64,000 nucleotides of DNA from an uncultured Christensenella sp. (GTDB lineage: Bacteria; Bacillota; Clostridia; Christensenellales; UBA3700): NCBI GenBank assembly GCA_910584635.1, contig CAJUBA010000006.1:1-64000 (forward strand), in the 5' to 3' direction. Below, piece by piece: positions 45,259-54,693 of this stretch. The stretch's first letter is position 1. The number at the start of each line of letters is the position of its first letter. The translations under genes and the position numbers were made by a program. Below the pieces are notes generated by a model. That model was not told where the DNA came from and searched no databases. It worked only from the letters and a program-made list of their open reading frames with translations.

Positions 45259-45867
45259 ATGAAAGGTTTAGGTGCTAGAATTTCTAAACTTCGTCTTGAT
45301 AACCAGTTATCTCAAGAAAAGTTTGGAATGCTAATAGGGGTTACACGTCAGACAGTTTCACGTTGGGAAATGGACAAAAGAAAAATCAGCGCAGAAAAGA
45401 TAAGGTTGATTTGTGAAAAGTTTGATGTGGATTCCGAATATTTTTATGCTGTCGAATTTGACAGTAAAGTCAACAAAAATTCGGAAAATGAAATAAGCAA
45501 GGAAGCAGTCGACGCAAACGTCGAAGTGCTTGCTTGCGTATCGGAAGAACAAACGGAAGAATGCGTTAAAGAAGTCGAGACGGTTTCTGAACAAGTTTTT
45601 ATTCCGGAAAAGAAGCAAAATACGATTACTATTAAAATATCGTTGATTTTGTTAGTTGTGGCGGTGTTATCTATTGGAATAACTGCAGTAATATTTGGTT
45701 ATTCAATAGATTCTCATAAAGATGCTGTTGGAACGACATCTTCTGCATCTATGAATTTGGGATGGGAAAGTATAGGTTGGACAATATTTGTAATTGCAAG
45801 TATTGTATGCGTTGCGTGTGTATCGGTACTTGTTGCAATAAATAGAAAAGGTAAAAATAATAAATGA
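45259..45867 (+). CDS. XRE-family regulator with two membrane segments
   Basis: A 202-residue protein. I place the start at ATG 45259 (MKGLGARISKLRLDNQLSQE) with AGGTG just upstream; a longer upstream frame is AT-rich and unlikely. The HTH is at about 1-60 (KFGMLIGVTRQTVSRWEMDK). An acidic linker follows, then two hydrophobic helices at about 125-147 and 165-187. A membrane-anchored HTH protein of this kind may sense envelope signals and act on nearby genes. It starts a transcript with the secreted protein at 45880 (12-bp gap). Confidence 0.82.
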   Translation: MKGLGARISKLRLDNQLSQEKFGMLIGVTRQTVSRWEMDKRKISAEKIRLICEKFDVDSEYFYAVEFDSKVNKNSENEISKEAVDANVEVLACVSEEQTEECVKEVETVSEQVFIPEKKQNTITIKISLILLVVAVLSIGITAVIFGYSIDSHKDAVGTTSSASMNLGWESIGWTIFVIASIVCVACVSVLVAINRKGKNNK

Positions 45868-45879
45868 GAGGTTATAAAT

Positions 45880-46356
45880 ATGCTAAAAACTAAAAAAAAT
45901 ATGGTGTTGACCATTTTATTGGTTGTATCTGTTTTGGCGTTATGTTGCGCTTGCTGTTTTATAAACAGTAATACCGCAAATGCCGATACAGAAGACAGCA
46001 CAGAAAGTGCGCAGCCTAGAGGCATTTATACAAGAATGACAATAGATTTGGGTACATACGGACACAGCATGTGGGCAAGAGCGCGCAATGATTTCACAAT
46101 AGGAAATTCTGTGATTCAGGTTTACGTATATCTCTATTCTTCGCCTAATTATCAGTATACTTACAGAAACATGACGCTTGAGGCTGTTGACTACATAAGC
46201 GATTTGGATATATACAAGACCTTTGAAGTAACAGCGCCAATAAACGGGGTAGAGAGATATTGGAGAGCGAGAATGCAATATAAATTTGATAATAAAGAAT
46301 GGGAGTCTGTGGAAACAAAAACTTATTTGATAAGTGCGGACGGCATGCTCCTCTAA
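45880..46356 (+). CDS. Unknown small secreted protein
   Basis: A 158-residue protein with an N-terminal signal peptide (MLKTKKNMVLTILLVVSVLA then CCACC). The mature part is beta-rich with many aromatic residues (TIDLGTYGHSMWARARND, VQVYVYLYSS-like stretches) and no known domain. GAGAGGTTATAA precedes the ATG. The cysteines near the signal end could make it a lipoprotein, but the lipobox is poor. It follows the membrane HTH gene and precedes a bidirectional hairpin, so it looks like a regulated two-gene unit. The function is unknown. Confidence 0.7.
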   Translation: MLKTKKNMVLTILLVVSVLALCCACCFINSNTANADTEDSTESAQPRGIYTRMTIDLGTYGHSMWARARNDFTIGNSVIQVYVYLYSSPNYQYTYRNMTLEAVDYISDLDIYKTFEVTAPINGVERYWRARMQYKFDNKEWESVETKTYLISADGMLL

Positions 46357-46380
46357 AACACAACAAATTGCAACAAATAT

Positions 46381-46414
46381 AAAACAGTTGAGAGTAAAAT
46401 CTCGACTGTTTTTA
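46381..46414. terminator. Bidirectional terminator
   Basis: AAACAGTTGAGA-GTAAAA-TCTCGACTGTTTTT, shared by the convergent genes ending at 46356 and 46430. Confidence 0.85.
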
Positions 46415-46429
46415 TGTAACGCTAATATT

Positions 46430-46864
46430 TTAATATCTGCCTAATAATTCATCAATGGAACCGCCGAGATCTTTTGCAATATAATAGACTACGTCAAGTC
46501 TTGGAGTAACTCCACTCTTCCAATGTCTGATTATACTCTCGTCAAAAAAACTCTTCTTTGCGAATTGGAAATTAGTAATATTATTGTCTTTCAAAAGTTG
46601 TTGATACCTATCGACAAATCCGCTGATATCATATTCCCACGTCGCGTATTTTTTCTTGTTTTTATTCTCGTCTAAACCAAATAAATAATCGAGAGAGCAG
46701 TCGAAATATTTTGCTATTTTCATTGTTATTGGAACTGTCGGAATAGAACCGCGAAGATAACGACTGTATTGAATTGCGGTAACGTCGCTTTCCTTTGCGA
46801 GTTGTCTTAATGACAACCCTGTATTTGCCACCAAATCGCCTAATATATCTCTAAAAGAATCCAT
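46430..46864 (-). CDS. XRE-family regulator with two HTH-like halves
   Basis: A 144-residue regulator starting at ATG 46864 after AGGAGC. The first half is a Cro/C1 HTH (TGLSLRQLAKESDVTAIQYS; SLDYLFGLD). The second half (about 90-144) repeats the pattern more weakly (NITNFQFAKKSFFDESIIRH; GGSIDELLG), suggesting a tandem or duplicated HTH. It is divergent from the giant toxin gene across a 553-bp gap that contains the iteron-like repeats, so those repeats are possible operators for it. Confidence 0.8.
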   Translation of the reverse strand: MDSFRDILGDLVANTGLSLRQLAKESDVTAIQYSRYLRGSIPTVPITMKIAKYFDCSLDYLFGLDENKNKKKYATWEYDISGFVDRYQQLLKDNNITNFQFAKKSFFDESIIRHWKSGVTPRLDVVYYIAKDLGGSIDELLGRY

Positions 46865-47101
46865 TTTAATTGCTCCTAACAAAATAATTTGCAAGACCTT
46901 ATTTTACCCGTCTACTATATAGAAATATATGTTACGTGAAAGATTTTGTAACAGATAAGCCTATGATTTATTATAAAAGGAAAAGGGTGCGGAGTCAAGT
47001 AAATCGGATAATTGAAATCATAGAGTAAAAACGGTATATATAAAATCAAAGCGACAGAAGTTTTTCAGCATAAATTAGCAAAAACATTACTTTTACGGCA
47101 A

Positions 47102-47331
47102 ATGTAAACAAAAGTTAACAAAATGTAAATATATGATTGCACGGATGTAAACATAAGTTGATACAAAATTTAACATTTTTGGTCAAATGTAAACTTTTGT
47201 TGCGGGATGTAAACATAAGTTGACAAAATGTAAACAAAAGTTGACACGCGATTTACATTTATCGACAAGATGTTAACAAAAGTTGACAAGATGTTAACTT
47301 TTGTTGACAAATCTTAGTTGACTTTTACTGT
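47102..47331. repeat. Cluster of about eight iteron-like ~20-bp repeats upstream of the toxin gene
   Basis: Direct and partly inverted copies of ATGTAAACAAAAGTTGACA occur at 47102, 47145, 47186, 47208, 47228, 47270 and 47291, with further half-copies at 47121 and 47250. At 47208-47311 the spacing is close to 20-21 bp, so copies face the same side of the helix. The unit itself is a near-palindrome (GTTAAC...GTTGAC). The cluster ends about 90 bp before the toxin start. It is either an operator array or, less likely, a replication or transfer site. The rest of 46865-47417 holds no gene. Confidence 0.8.
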
Positions 47332-47417
47332 TTTTAAGGCTATTATAACAAAAAATAAAAAATAATACAACGTTTTGGAATAACAATCTAGAGAGAAAAA
47401 CGGGAGAAGTACGAGAG

Positions 47418-50400
47418 ATGAAAACGAAAAAAATTATCACTTTATGCTTATTGTTGTTGCTGTGCTTGGGTTTAGGCGCGGGCGTATCTTTGAGTATGGG
47501 AAATACTCAAGATATAGCCGTTTACGCGGCGCAGGAAGAAACGCAACCGAAGACTCAATCTATGTCAATCGGGGTCAACGCTTATGAGTTGGAAGACAAC
47601 ACGGGGTACATACAAAGCGAAGATAAGAGGGTATCTTCTTCTAATCATCCTTTGAAAAACAATTTAGTCAATATCTCTGTGTTCACGCAAAGCGACATTC
47701 AAGTACCGGTAATAGAAAAAGGGAAAATTTCCGGATACGACGCTTACGGGGTTACGGGCAACTCCGTCGCTTTGAAGTTGTCTTACAATTTCTCCAATCC
47801 CGAAAGTCTTAGGACAAACCGCTTTTACGATTATAACGACAAATGCTATAAGACTCGGGTATATTCAATATCCGACGACACGGCGCAAAACGTAGGGGAT
47901 ATTGAAAGACTGGGTATCGTGGGAACGGGGGCGTTTATTTTCCAAAAGAAAAGCGACGCGAACGGACAGTGGGAGTGGACGACCAAAGACGGCGAAACCA
48001 AAAAGAGTCTGCATACCGTGGATTTTACGGAAGTAGTTCCTCTCAGCGATTATTATAAAACAGAAAAATACGACCTTTATACGCCGTCGGGGAAAGATTT
48101 GTCTAGCGGAGTGTTCATAAAACTGACGTTTGCTTACGAGTTGAAGATTACGACGAGTTGGGAATACACGAACTGGCTTGGGATAACCAAGACAAAATCG
48201 GAAACGGAGTACATAAATATGTTGGAGAGCGCCGAATTCTATTTGGCGCAGAACTCCGGCGCGGTACTTTTCCACAACGCAAGCACTTTCGGGAAGACGG
48301 GAGACGAGGAAGGAAGCGGAGCGATTTCCATTGAGGATTTCGAGACGATATTAAACGGGGACGTAACGCTCAACGGATTCAGATTGGATACGATGGGAGT
48401 TGAGACTTACGATATAAAGTATACATTCAACGGAGCGGAAGAGCATACGGCTTTCGACGGACAGGTATTTCTCGAACAAGGTCGCTATGATTTCGTAATA
48501 AACAGACAGTTGGGAGCGAGTATAAGGCACACGGTTTTCGTCGACCGAAGGGAAGTCAACGACGCGGTAGTCGGCTATTTCGGACAAAGCCTGTTTACGC
48601 CGGACAGTAAAAGGGTGTATACGACGGGAGAATATCCGGCGTATCTTGCAGGTCATGCGACGTGGCATTTGAACGCTACGGACGGCACAGTTGCGCCCGT
48701 TGTGGGAAAACTGTATAAAATAATAGAAGACGGCGAGGAAGAATGGGTATACGACATCGAGCAGTCGCGCGATTCCGATTATAAGACGAAAGCGTTGGAA
48801 AAGACGATATACGAGCCGGGAATATATAAAGCGGAATTTTGGGGCAACCCGAGATATTTGCATACCGAGGAACTTTCGGGAGATTTGTACCATTTTACTT
48901 TCAGATTCGAGATAGTAGACGAAGATACTCCGGTAGAGCCGTCAATCAACGAAGCGTATTTGAACGGCTTGTACGGATTTTCGGATATGCAGAGCAAGTA
49001 TTACGCGGTAGTGTTGCCTACAAAGGGAGAGGGCAACGCAATCTTCGCATTTTCAGATTTTAGCGGAGCGTACGATTTCGCTTATGAAAACGAGCGCGCG
49101 AAAATAATAAAGAACCAAAATAAATATATATACGGGGGAAAGACTTACGACACGCAAAAAGACTTGTTGGCGGAAGTGGACAAAGTCGTCAAGACTCTTA
49201 TAGTCGAGCGCTATTTCGATTCGACGAATCCCGAAAGTTACCAGACCGCCGACGTAGCGGACGATAAGATTTTGGATATGAATTTCTCCAAAGACGTAAT
49301 CGTCTTTACCAACGATACCGAGCAGTCGTATATGAAAGCGGGATTGCCGTCTTTGAACGGAAGAAAGTACCGTTATATTTCTCCCGACACGGGCGAAATA
49401 GAAGAAGGAGTAATGAATTTCGCGTTTATCAAAGTGGCGGATTTTGAGAGCGACAGCGTTACGCTTGTCCACAAAGCCAGTCAAAAGACCTACGAGATAG
49501 TCTACGGAGTGTCAGTTGAATACCAGTTGGTATTGGCAAACGCGCCGAGCGGAGTGTATACGGTACGCGAAACGAACTCCAACAACGCGACTTGCGAATA
49601 CGACACCGTTTATATCCGTCCGGGAGAAATGACGGGTACGGCGACTTTCAGCCTATTCAAGAACGGCAGATTCATTGAAAAAACGTTTGGCAGAAACAGT
49701 ACCGTTACCGAAACGGGATTAAGCGGATTTATATTAAAATCTCTTACCAACGAACTGGATTTATACAGTATAGTAAAAATAAATCACGACGGCGAAGTAT
49801 CTATATACAATTTCGACGAAGTGTCGGAGATGTGGTTTGCCGACGGCGGAGTATACGAATTCACTCTAGCCGACAGACAGGGCAATACCGTCGAATTCAG
49901 TCTGATTATAAGCGATCCTGTGGGATACGCTGACGTATATCTACAACTCGAGCAGGAAGACGACGAGATAACAAAGTATTTCCATGTCTTTGTAGGTCAG
50001 GAAATTCAACTTCCTACGCCCACGCTCGAAAGCGATTTGTACGTCTTTGACGGATGGCTTTATAATGACGAACTGATTACAGACAACGTATTTATTCCGC
50101 AAACGGGCGGAGATTTATACGTATGGCAACAGATAACCCAAAAATACACGTATCTCGATTTCGATACCGACGGCGGAAATTATATCGAGAGAATGAAAGT
50201 CGAGATAGGCGAGCCGATACAACTACCCGAAGCAGTCAAAGCGGGATGGACGTTCGGCGGTTGGGAGTACGGAGGCGCGGTATACAACGGCGAGTATATC
50301 CCCACTTCGGCAAGCCCGACGTTTGTCGCTAAATGGCATTACGTGTCTTCGGAAATTGCGCTTTACGACGGAAATCTCACGCAGACTATAGAAGCGCGCG

Positions 50401-53384
50401 TGGGAGATAAAGTAATCCTGCCTTTCCCGACCAGAACGGGTTATACCTTCTTCGGATGGAGAGAGAAACTCTCCGACGGTAGCAACAAAGTCTATTACGG
50501 ACAGATAACCGCTCTTGCCAATATAGAGTATCTAAGACTTGACGCGCTGTGGATACGCCAAAGCGCGCAGGACGAAGACTCTTTGCCTAGCGGCAACGGC
50601 GGAAGAACAATGATACATTTCATTGACGAAGACTTGCTATCCGCAGACAGTCTGCAAGTCGCGCCCGGTTCCGTCATATCCCTTCCCAAGGTTACGCGAG
50701 CGGGATTTGTATTTGTAGGTTGGATTTGGAAGACCACTTCGACAAGCGGTAAAATTTATTGCGATTCCACAATGACGGTTCCCGAAGATGCGGGCGGAAA
50801 AATAGTGCTAAACGCGCTGTGGATTGCCAGAGGAACTACGTCTCCTCAATCCGCGGATATAGAAGTAGAAAAATTAAGCGGACTGTTCTCTTCCATGCCG
50901 ATTGCAAGCGAAGTCGCTGTGGGCGGATTTATAAGCATGCTCGGATTTATCTTTGCGATATTTACCTTATATTTGGTAAGGAAAAAGAGAGAAGCGTTTA
51001 ACAATGGCGAAATGAAGTCATTGTCGACGGCTTATGCAAGAGAGATGTTCTCCGATAAGGAAGATTTGGGACAAAACAAATTGCGCAAATACGGCGCAGT
51101 AACGCTGTTTACCGCGTTCCTGCTTGTAGTCGTAATTACGTTTATAAGCGCGTTTGGCGGATGGGGAGATTTAGGCGTATTTAATAGGATAAATAATAAA
51201 GTAGACGTCGTTCCCGTTCAGTCGGAAAGCGTAAGCGAAAACAATGTCCTGGCGAATACCTTTACGCTCGACAATTTCGGCGTTGAAAATACGCAAAGCG
51301 ACGAAGTCAAGCCCAACAAAGAAGAAGTGCTTGACAATATTGACGGTATCCAAGATACTGGAATTACCGAGAAGTTAAACTTGACGCAAGAAGAGTTGTT
51401 GCTGTATTCGCTTATTATGCTGGATATGTATCATTTAGGATATAATGTCTTTACGGCAAAAGCAGTTCTTCCTGACGGAAGTAACGTAATAGGTTTCGGA
51501 TATTCCGACTATGAAGAGGCTTTCGAAAATATAGGCGATAAAAACGATAAAACAGTTTATATCGGAGCAGGATTCGTATCACTGCCCAGACAGCAAAAAA
51601 TAACGGATAACGATATAGAAAAAGGCGTGAAACTTTATGATATGAGCGAGGAAGAGGATAACTCCGGAAAGGCTCAAGAAATAGAGTCCGCGTACTATTT
51701 GAAGTTTACGCAAAGTTACGGTCCTTGTCATGTTATTGCCGACGGTAAATATATTGTTTATAGCGTTGAAAAAACGGACGTAACGTTTACTGCCGTTGAA
51801 GCAGGCGAGGACGTTATAAATCCTGAATACGGCTCTGTATACAGTTATGATACCGGAACTTATGTATACGACCCTGAATTAGGCAAAGAGGCAGATATTA
51901 AAGCAACTTCGCTTAACACAATGCTTGACCCTGCGATAGCCAAGGGCGAATATGAAAAGTATATTGCCGACCAGACGGCAAACGGTTTTACCGTAGATAC
52001 TTTGAATTTCGTATATATCAGTTACTCGGCTTTGGAAGCGTATCTGCAAAGCGAACAGGATGAAAGTTTGCTCGGCATAGACGTTCAGGAATTCTATGAC
52101 TTGGAAAAGACGTTAGGCAACAACGAGTATTATACGGTAGACGCGGAAGGCAATTTGACTAAACTCGAGTTCCCTCACGAAGAGGAAGATAAAGCGACGT
52201 GGTTGGATAGACTTGCGGGCGCGATTGTCGCAATAGGCATGATTTGCGTAGGCGTAATTATCGTAGCGGCAGTAAGCGCGGTATCGTGCGGAGCGGCTAC
52301 CACAGCGGCGCCGTATATCATGGGCGCGTTTATAGGCGCGGGCATGGAAGTCTTCATGCAGACCGTCGTCCAAGGTAAAAAACTCGACCAAGTCAACTGG
52401 ATGCGCGTAGGCGTCGCGGCGGTATCGGGCGTGCTTTCGGCTATACCGGGCGTCGGTTGGTTCGGCGCAGGTCTTATCGACGGCTTGACGGAAGCGGCGA
52501 TGACTTGGGCAGACGGCGGAAGTATAGAAGATATACTAAAATCCTTTACCGTAGGTTTCGCTACTGGCGTATTGATTCACGGCGTAGGCAAAGCGCTTGG
52601 CAAAATGAAATTCTGTTTTGTCGCAGGCACGGTTGTGCTTATGGCGGGCGGAGCAGTCAAGTGTATTGAAGACGTAAGAGTAGGAGATAAGGTAAAGAGT
52701 TATAATCCCGCCACAGGAAAGGTGTCGGAAAAACGGGTGCTGCAGACCTTTGAGAATGAGGTGGACGAACTCGTAACCGTATCCACGTCGGACGGACAGC
52801 AGGTAACGGCGACGCCCGGACATAAATTCTACGCCAACAACGATTGGGTATCCGCAGAAGATTTAAGAGCGGGCGACGTGCTTGTCAACGTCAACGGCAA
52901 GAAAGTAATAGTCGAGCAAGTACAGCACGAAATATTAGACAGTCCCGTCAAAGTATACAACTTTGAAGTGGCGGACAACCATACTTATTTCGTCGGCGAC
53001 GGCGACGGAATTGCTGTGCATAATTCCGCTTGTAAGAAAAAGTCCGCTTATAATACGAATATCGGACCTGACGGGGTGCCTGTAAAGGGAGAATATCATC
53101 ATATTGCGTCTGACAAATCTATTAAAAGTGGTTTTACAGAGAAATATAAAACAATCTTTGATAATGCAGATATGAAATTATCCGATCCTGAAAATATAGT
53201 TTTTTTACAAGGTCATAAGGGGGCGCATACTAAAATGTATAAAAAAGAAGTATTAGCAAGGTTACAGAAAGCGACTGAAGGAGTAACGCCTCATACACCT
53301 AAATTTACTGCTAAAGTAAAAGAAGCATTAAAAAGTTTGGCGGATGATTTGTTGAATAATCCTCGTATGCCATATCTAAAATAA
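47418..53384 (+). CDS. Giant polymorphic toxin: surface repeats, Hint autoprotease and AHH-like nuclease tip
   Basis: A 1988-residue secreted protein. Residues 1-25 are a signal peptide. A long unknown beta-rich region follows. Four Listeria-Bacteroides-type repeats (DFDTDGGNY..., GWTFGGWEYGG, GYTFFGWRE, GFVFVGW) occupy about 838-1138. Transmembrane helices lie near 1163-1187 and 1224-1247, and a glycine/alanine-rich hydrophobic pretoxin stretch at about 1595-1720. A Hint domain runs from C1733 (CFVAGTVVLMAGG) through TPGH to H1868-N1869, followed by S1870, the classic self-cleavage site. The tip (1870-1988) has YHHIASDKS (H1894, H1895) and NIVFLQGHKGAHTKMY (H1933, H1937), matching AHH-type HNH/Endo VII nucleases. 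Probable role: contact-dependent nuclease toxin, neutralised by the genes that follow. Confidence 0.85.
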   Translation: MKTKKIITLCLLLLLCLGLGAGVSLSMGNTQDIAVYAAQEETQPKTQSMSIGVNAYELEDNTGYIQSEDKRVSSSNHPLKNNLVNISVFTQSDIQVPVIEKGKISGYDAYGVTGNSVALKLSYNFSNPESLRTNRFYDYNDKCYKTRVYSISDDTAQNVGDIERLGIVGTGAFIFQKKSDANGQWEWTTKDGETKKSLHTVDFTEVVPLSDYYKTEKYDLYTPSGKDLSSGVFIKLTFAYELKITTSWEYTNWLGITKTKSETEYINMLESAEFYLAQNSGAVLFHNASTFGKTGDEEGSGAISIEDFETILNGDVTLNGFRLDTMGVETYDIKYTFNGAEEHTAFDGQVFLEQGRYDFVINRQLGASIRHTVFVDRREVNDAVVGYFGQSLFTPDSKRVYTTGEYPAYLAGHATWHLNATDGTVAPVVGKLYKIIEDGEEEWVYDIEQSRDSDYKTKALEKTIYEPGIYKAEFWGNPRYLHTEELSGDLYHFTFRFEIVDEDTPVEPSINEAYLNGLYGFSDMQSKYYAVVLPTKGEGNAIFAFSDFSGAYDFAYENERAKIIKNQNKYIYGGKTYDTQKDLLAEVDKVVKTLIVERYFDSTNPESYQTADVADDKILDMNFSKDVIVFTNDTEQSYMKAGLPSLNGRKYRYISPDTGEIEEGVMNFAFIKVADFESDSVTLVHKASQKTYEIVYGVSVEYQLVLANAPSGVYTVRETNSNNATCEYDTVYIRPGEMTGTATFSLFKNGRFIEKTFGRNSTVTETGLSGFILKSLTNELDLYSIVKINHDGEVSIYNFDEVSEMWFADGGVYEFTLADRQGNTVEFSLIISDPVGYADVYLQLEQEDDEITKYFHVFVGQEIQLPTPTLESDLYVFDGWLYNDELITDNVFIPQTGGDLYVWQQITQKYTYLDFDTDGGNYIERMKVEIGEPIQLPEAVKAGWTFGGWEYGGAVYNGEYIPTSASPTFVAKWHYVSSEIALYDGNLTQTIEARVGDKVILPFPTRTGYTFFGWREKLSDGSNKVYYGQITALANIEYLRLDALWIRQSAQDEDSLPSGNGGRTMIHFIDEDLLSADSLQVAPGSVISLPKVTRAGFVFVGWIWKTTSTSGKIYCDSTMTVPEDAGGKIVLNALWIARGTTSPQSADIEVEKLSGLFSSMPIASEVAVGGFISMLGFIFAIFTLYLVRKKREAFNNGEMKSLSTAYAREMFSDKEDLGQNKLRKYGAVTLFTAFLLVVVITFISAFGGWGDLGVFNRINNKVDVVPVQSESVSENNVLANTFTLDNFGVENTQSDEVKPNKEEVLDNIDGIQDTGITEKLNLTQEELLLYSLIMLDMYHLGYNVFTAKAVLPDGSNVIGFGYSDYEEAFENIGDKNDKTVYIGAGFVSLPRQQKITDNDIEKGVKLYDMSEEEDNSGKAQEIESAYYLKFTQSYGPCHVIADGKYIVYSVEKTDVTFTAVEAGEDVINPEYGSVYSYDTGTYVYDPELGKEADIKATSLNTMLDPAIAKGEYEKYIADQTANGFTVDTLNFVYISYSALEAYLQSEQDESLLGIDVQEFYDLEKTLGNNEYYTVDAEGNLTKLEFPHEEEDKATWLDRLAGAIVAIGMICVGVIIVAAVSAVSCGAATTAAPYIMGAFIGAGMEVFMQTVVQGKKLDQVNWMRVGVAAVSGVLSAIPGVGWFGAGLIDGLTEAAMTWADGGSIEDILKSFTVGFATGVLIHGVGKALGKMKFCFVAGTVVLMAGGAVKCIEDVRVGDKVKSYNPATGKVSEKRVLQTFENEVDELVTVSTSDGQQVTATPGHKFYANNDWVSAEDLRAGDVLVNVNGKKVIVEQVQHEILDSPVKVYNFEVADNHTYFVGDGDGIAVHNSACKKKSAYNTNIGPDGVPVKGEYHHIASDKSIKSGFTEKYKTIFDNADMKLSDPENIVFLQGHKGAHTKMYKKEVLARLQKATEGVTPHTPKFTAKVKEALKSLADDLLNNPRMPYLK

Positions 53385-53412
53385 ACAAAGAAACAACAAA
53401 AAGGAGAGAATC

Positions 53413-54003
53413 ATGAAATATTTTGAAATTTTTGAATGCGAACGCGCAGTAAAAGACCCGATGGTTTGCGTTACAAATCTAGAAGATTTGAAAATAAATA
53501 TAAATAGGTTTAGAATATGTAAGGAGTTTACAAGCGGTGAAAATATTAAATTTTTTGCAAAAACAGAGAAGAGTGATGGAACGCCCGATGACTTTTTGCA
53601 AAACACTGAAATGGTGCCAATCTTTTCGCCAAGAATGAGAGAAGCAATAGAAGAAGCGGGCATTACGGGAATACAGTATATACCCATAGAAGTAGAGCAT
53701 TACAACAAAGAAAAATTGGAGGGATATTGTATCGCAAATGTGCTAAATTCAGTGGCGGATGCGCTCGATATAGATAAGACAATATTTTGGAATAGAAAGT
53801 CAGATAATGGGAGATTAAACGTATATGTGTCGTCTATAAAATCTGAAAATATTCCCGATAACATGGACATATTTAGATTAAAATATGACGAAAGATTTGT
53901 AACTGAATACAGCACTTTTATAGTAGTATCCGAAAGATTCAAATCGATAATCGCTAAAAACAAATTTACCGGCATAGGATTTAGTAAAAACAGAGCAGAG
54001 TAG
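53413..54003 (+). CDS. Imm11-like immunity protein, copy 1
   Basis: A 196-residue protein starting 28 bp after the toxin stop, with AAGGAGAGAATC before the ATG. The pattern DDFLQNTEMVPIFSPRMREA, GITGIQYIPIEV, a C-terminal IVVSERFKSIIAKNKFTGIGF and an alpha/beta layout match the Imm11 (DUF1629) immunity family, which neutralises nuclease tips in polymorphic toxin systems. Its position makes it the most likely cognate immunity gene. The central block is nearly identical to copies at 54017 and 57672. Cytoplasmic, no signal. Confidence 0.75.
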   Translation: MKYFEIFECERAVKDPMVCVTNLEDLKININRFRICKEFTSGENIKFFAKTEKSDGTPDDFLQNTEMVPIFSPRMREAIEEAGITGIQYIPIEVEHYNKEKLEGYCIANVLNSVADALDIDKTIFWNRKSDNGRLNVYVSSIKSENIPDNMDIFRLKYDERFVTEYSTFIVVSERFKSIIAKNKFTGIGFSKNRAE

Positions 54004-54016
54004 AAGGAAGAAGGCT

Positions 54017-54613
54017 ATGAAATATTTTAGAGTGTGGAATTGCGAACATGCAGTAATAGACCCGATGGTATGCGAAACAAATCTAGAAGATTTGCAAATA
54101 GATAAAAGGATATTTAGAATATGTAAAGAGTTTACAGGCAGTGAAAAAATTAAATTCTATGCTGAACTTGAAGAAGACGACGGAACGCCCGATGACTTTT
54201 TACAAAACACGGAAATGGTGCCAATCTTTTCGCCAAGAATGAGAGAAGCAATAGAAGAAGCGGGCATTACGGGAATACAGTATATCCCCATAGAAGTAGA
54301 GCATTACAACAAAGAAAAATTGGAGGGATACTGTATCGCAAATGTGCTAAATTCAGTGTCGGGTGCGCTCGATTTTGATAAATCACAATTATATTATTCT
54401 TCGTCGAAAGAACATAAAGGCAAAGTGTTTGATGTGTGGGAATATGTAATTTATGCAGATAAAATTTTGAATTTAGATATATTCAGACTGAAATTTGATG
54501 ATAGGTTTTGGGATAAATATAGTGATACTATAATAGTATCCGAAAAATTCAAATCAATAATCGCCAAAAACAAATTTACCGGTATTGGATTTGGCAAAGT
54601 GATAACGGAATAG
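54017..54613 (+). CDS. Imm11-like immunity protein, copy 2
   Basis: A 198-residue paralogue of copy 1, 13 bp downstream. The middle (about residues 55-115, MVPIFSPRMREAIEEAGITG) is unchanged, but the last third differs (YYSSSKEHKGKVFDVWEYVI), ending FTGIGFGKVITE. This pattern suggests a diversified toxin-contacting end on a shared core. GAAGGAAGAAGG precedes the ATG. Probably protects against a related toxin tip. Confidence 0.72.
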   Translation: MKYFRVWNCEHAVIDPMVCETNLEDLQIDKRIFRICKEFTGSEKIKFYAELEEDDGTPDDFLQNTEMVPIFSPRMREAIEEAGITGIQYIPIEVEHYNKEKLEGYCIANVLNSVSGALDFDKSQLYYSSSKEHKGKVFDVWEYVIYADKILNLDIFRLKFDDRFWDKYSDTIIVSEKFKSIIAKNKFTGIGFGKVITE

Positions 54614-54693
54614 AAAAAGGATAATGGTAAAAAGAGTTTTAGGCAAGGTAATCTATAGACAATAACTTTAGAGGTGCATTAGGAGATAAAAGC

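Noticed and set aside
47102..47331. CRISPR array
   Set aside because: Repeats are short, imperfect, partly inverted and without unique spacers of fixed length; no cas genes are near.
46865..47417. Chromosomal or plasmid replication origin
   Set aside because: The repeats look iteron-like, but no replication initiator gene, DnaA-box cluster or partition gene is in view; kept only as a possibility in the findings.
52614..53024. Mini-intein interrupting a host protein
   Set aside because: The Hint block is preceded by a hydrophobic pretoxin region and followed only by a nuclease tip and stop, so no extein is rejoined; release of the tip is the better reading.
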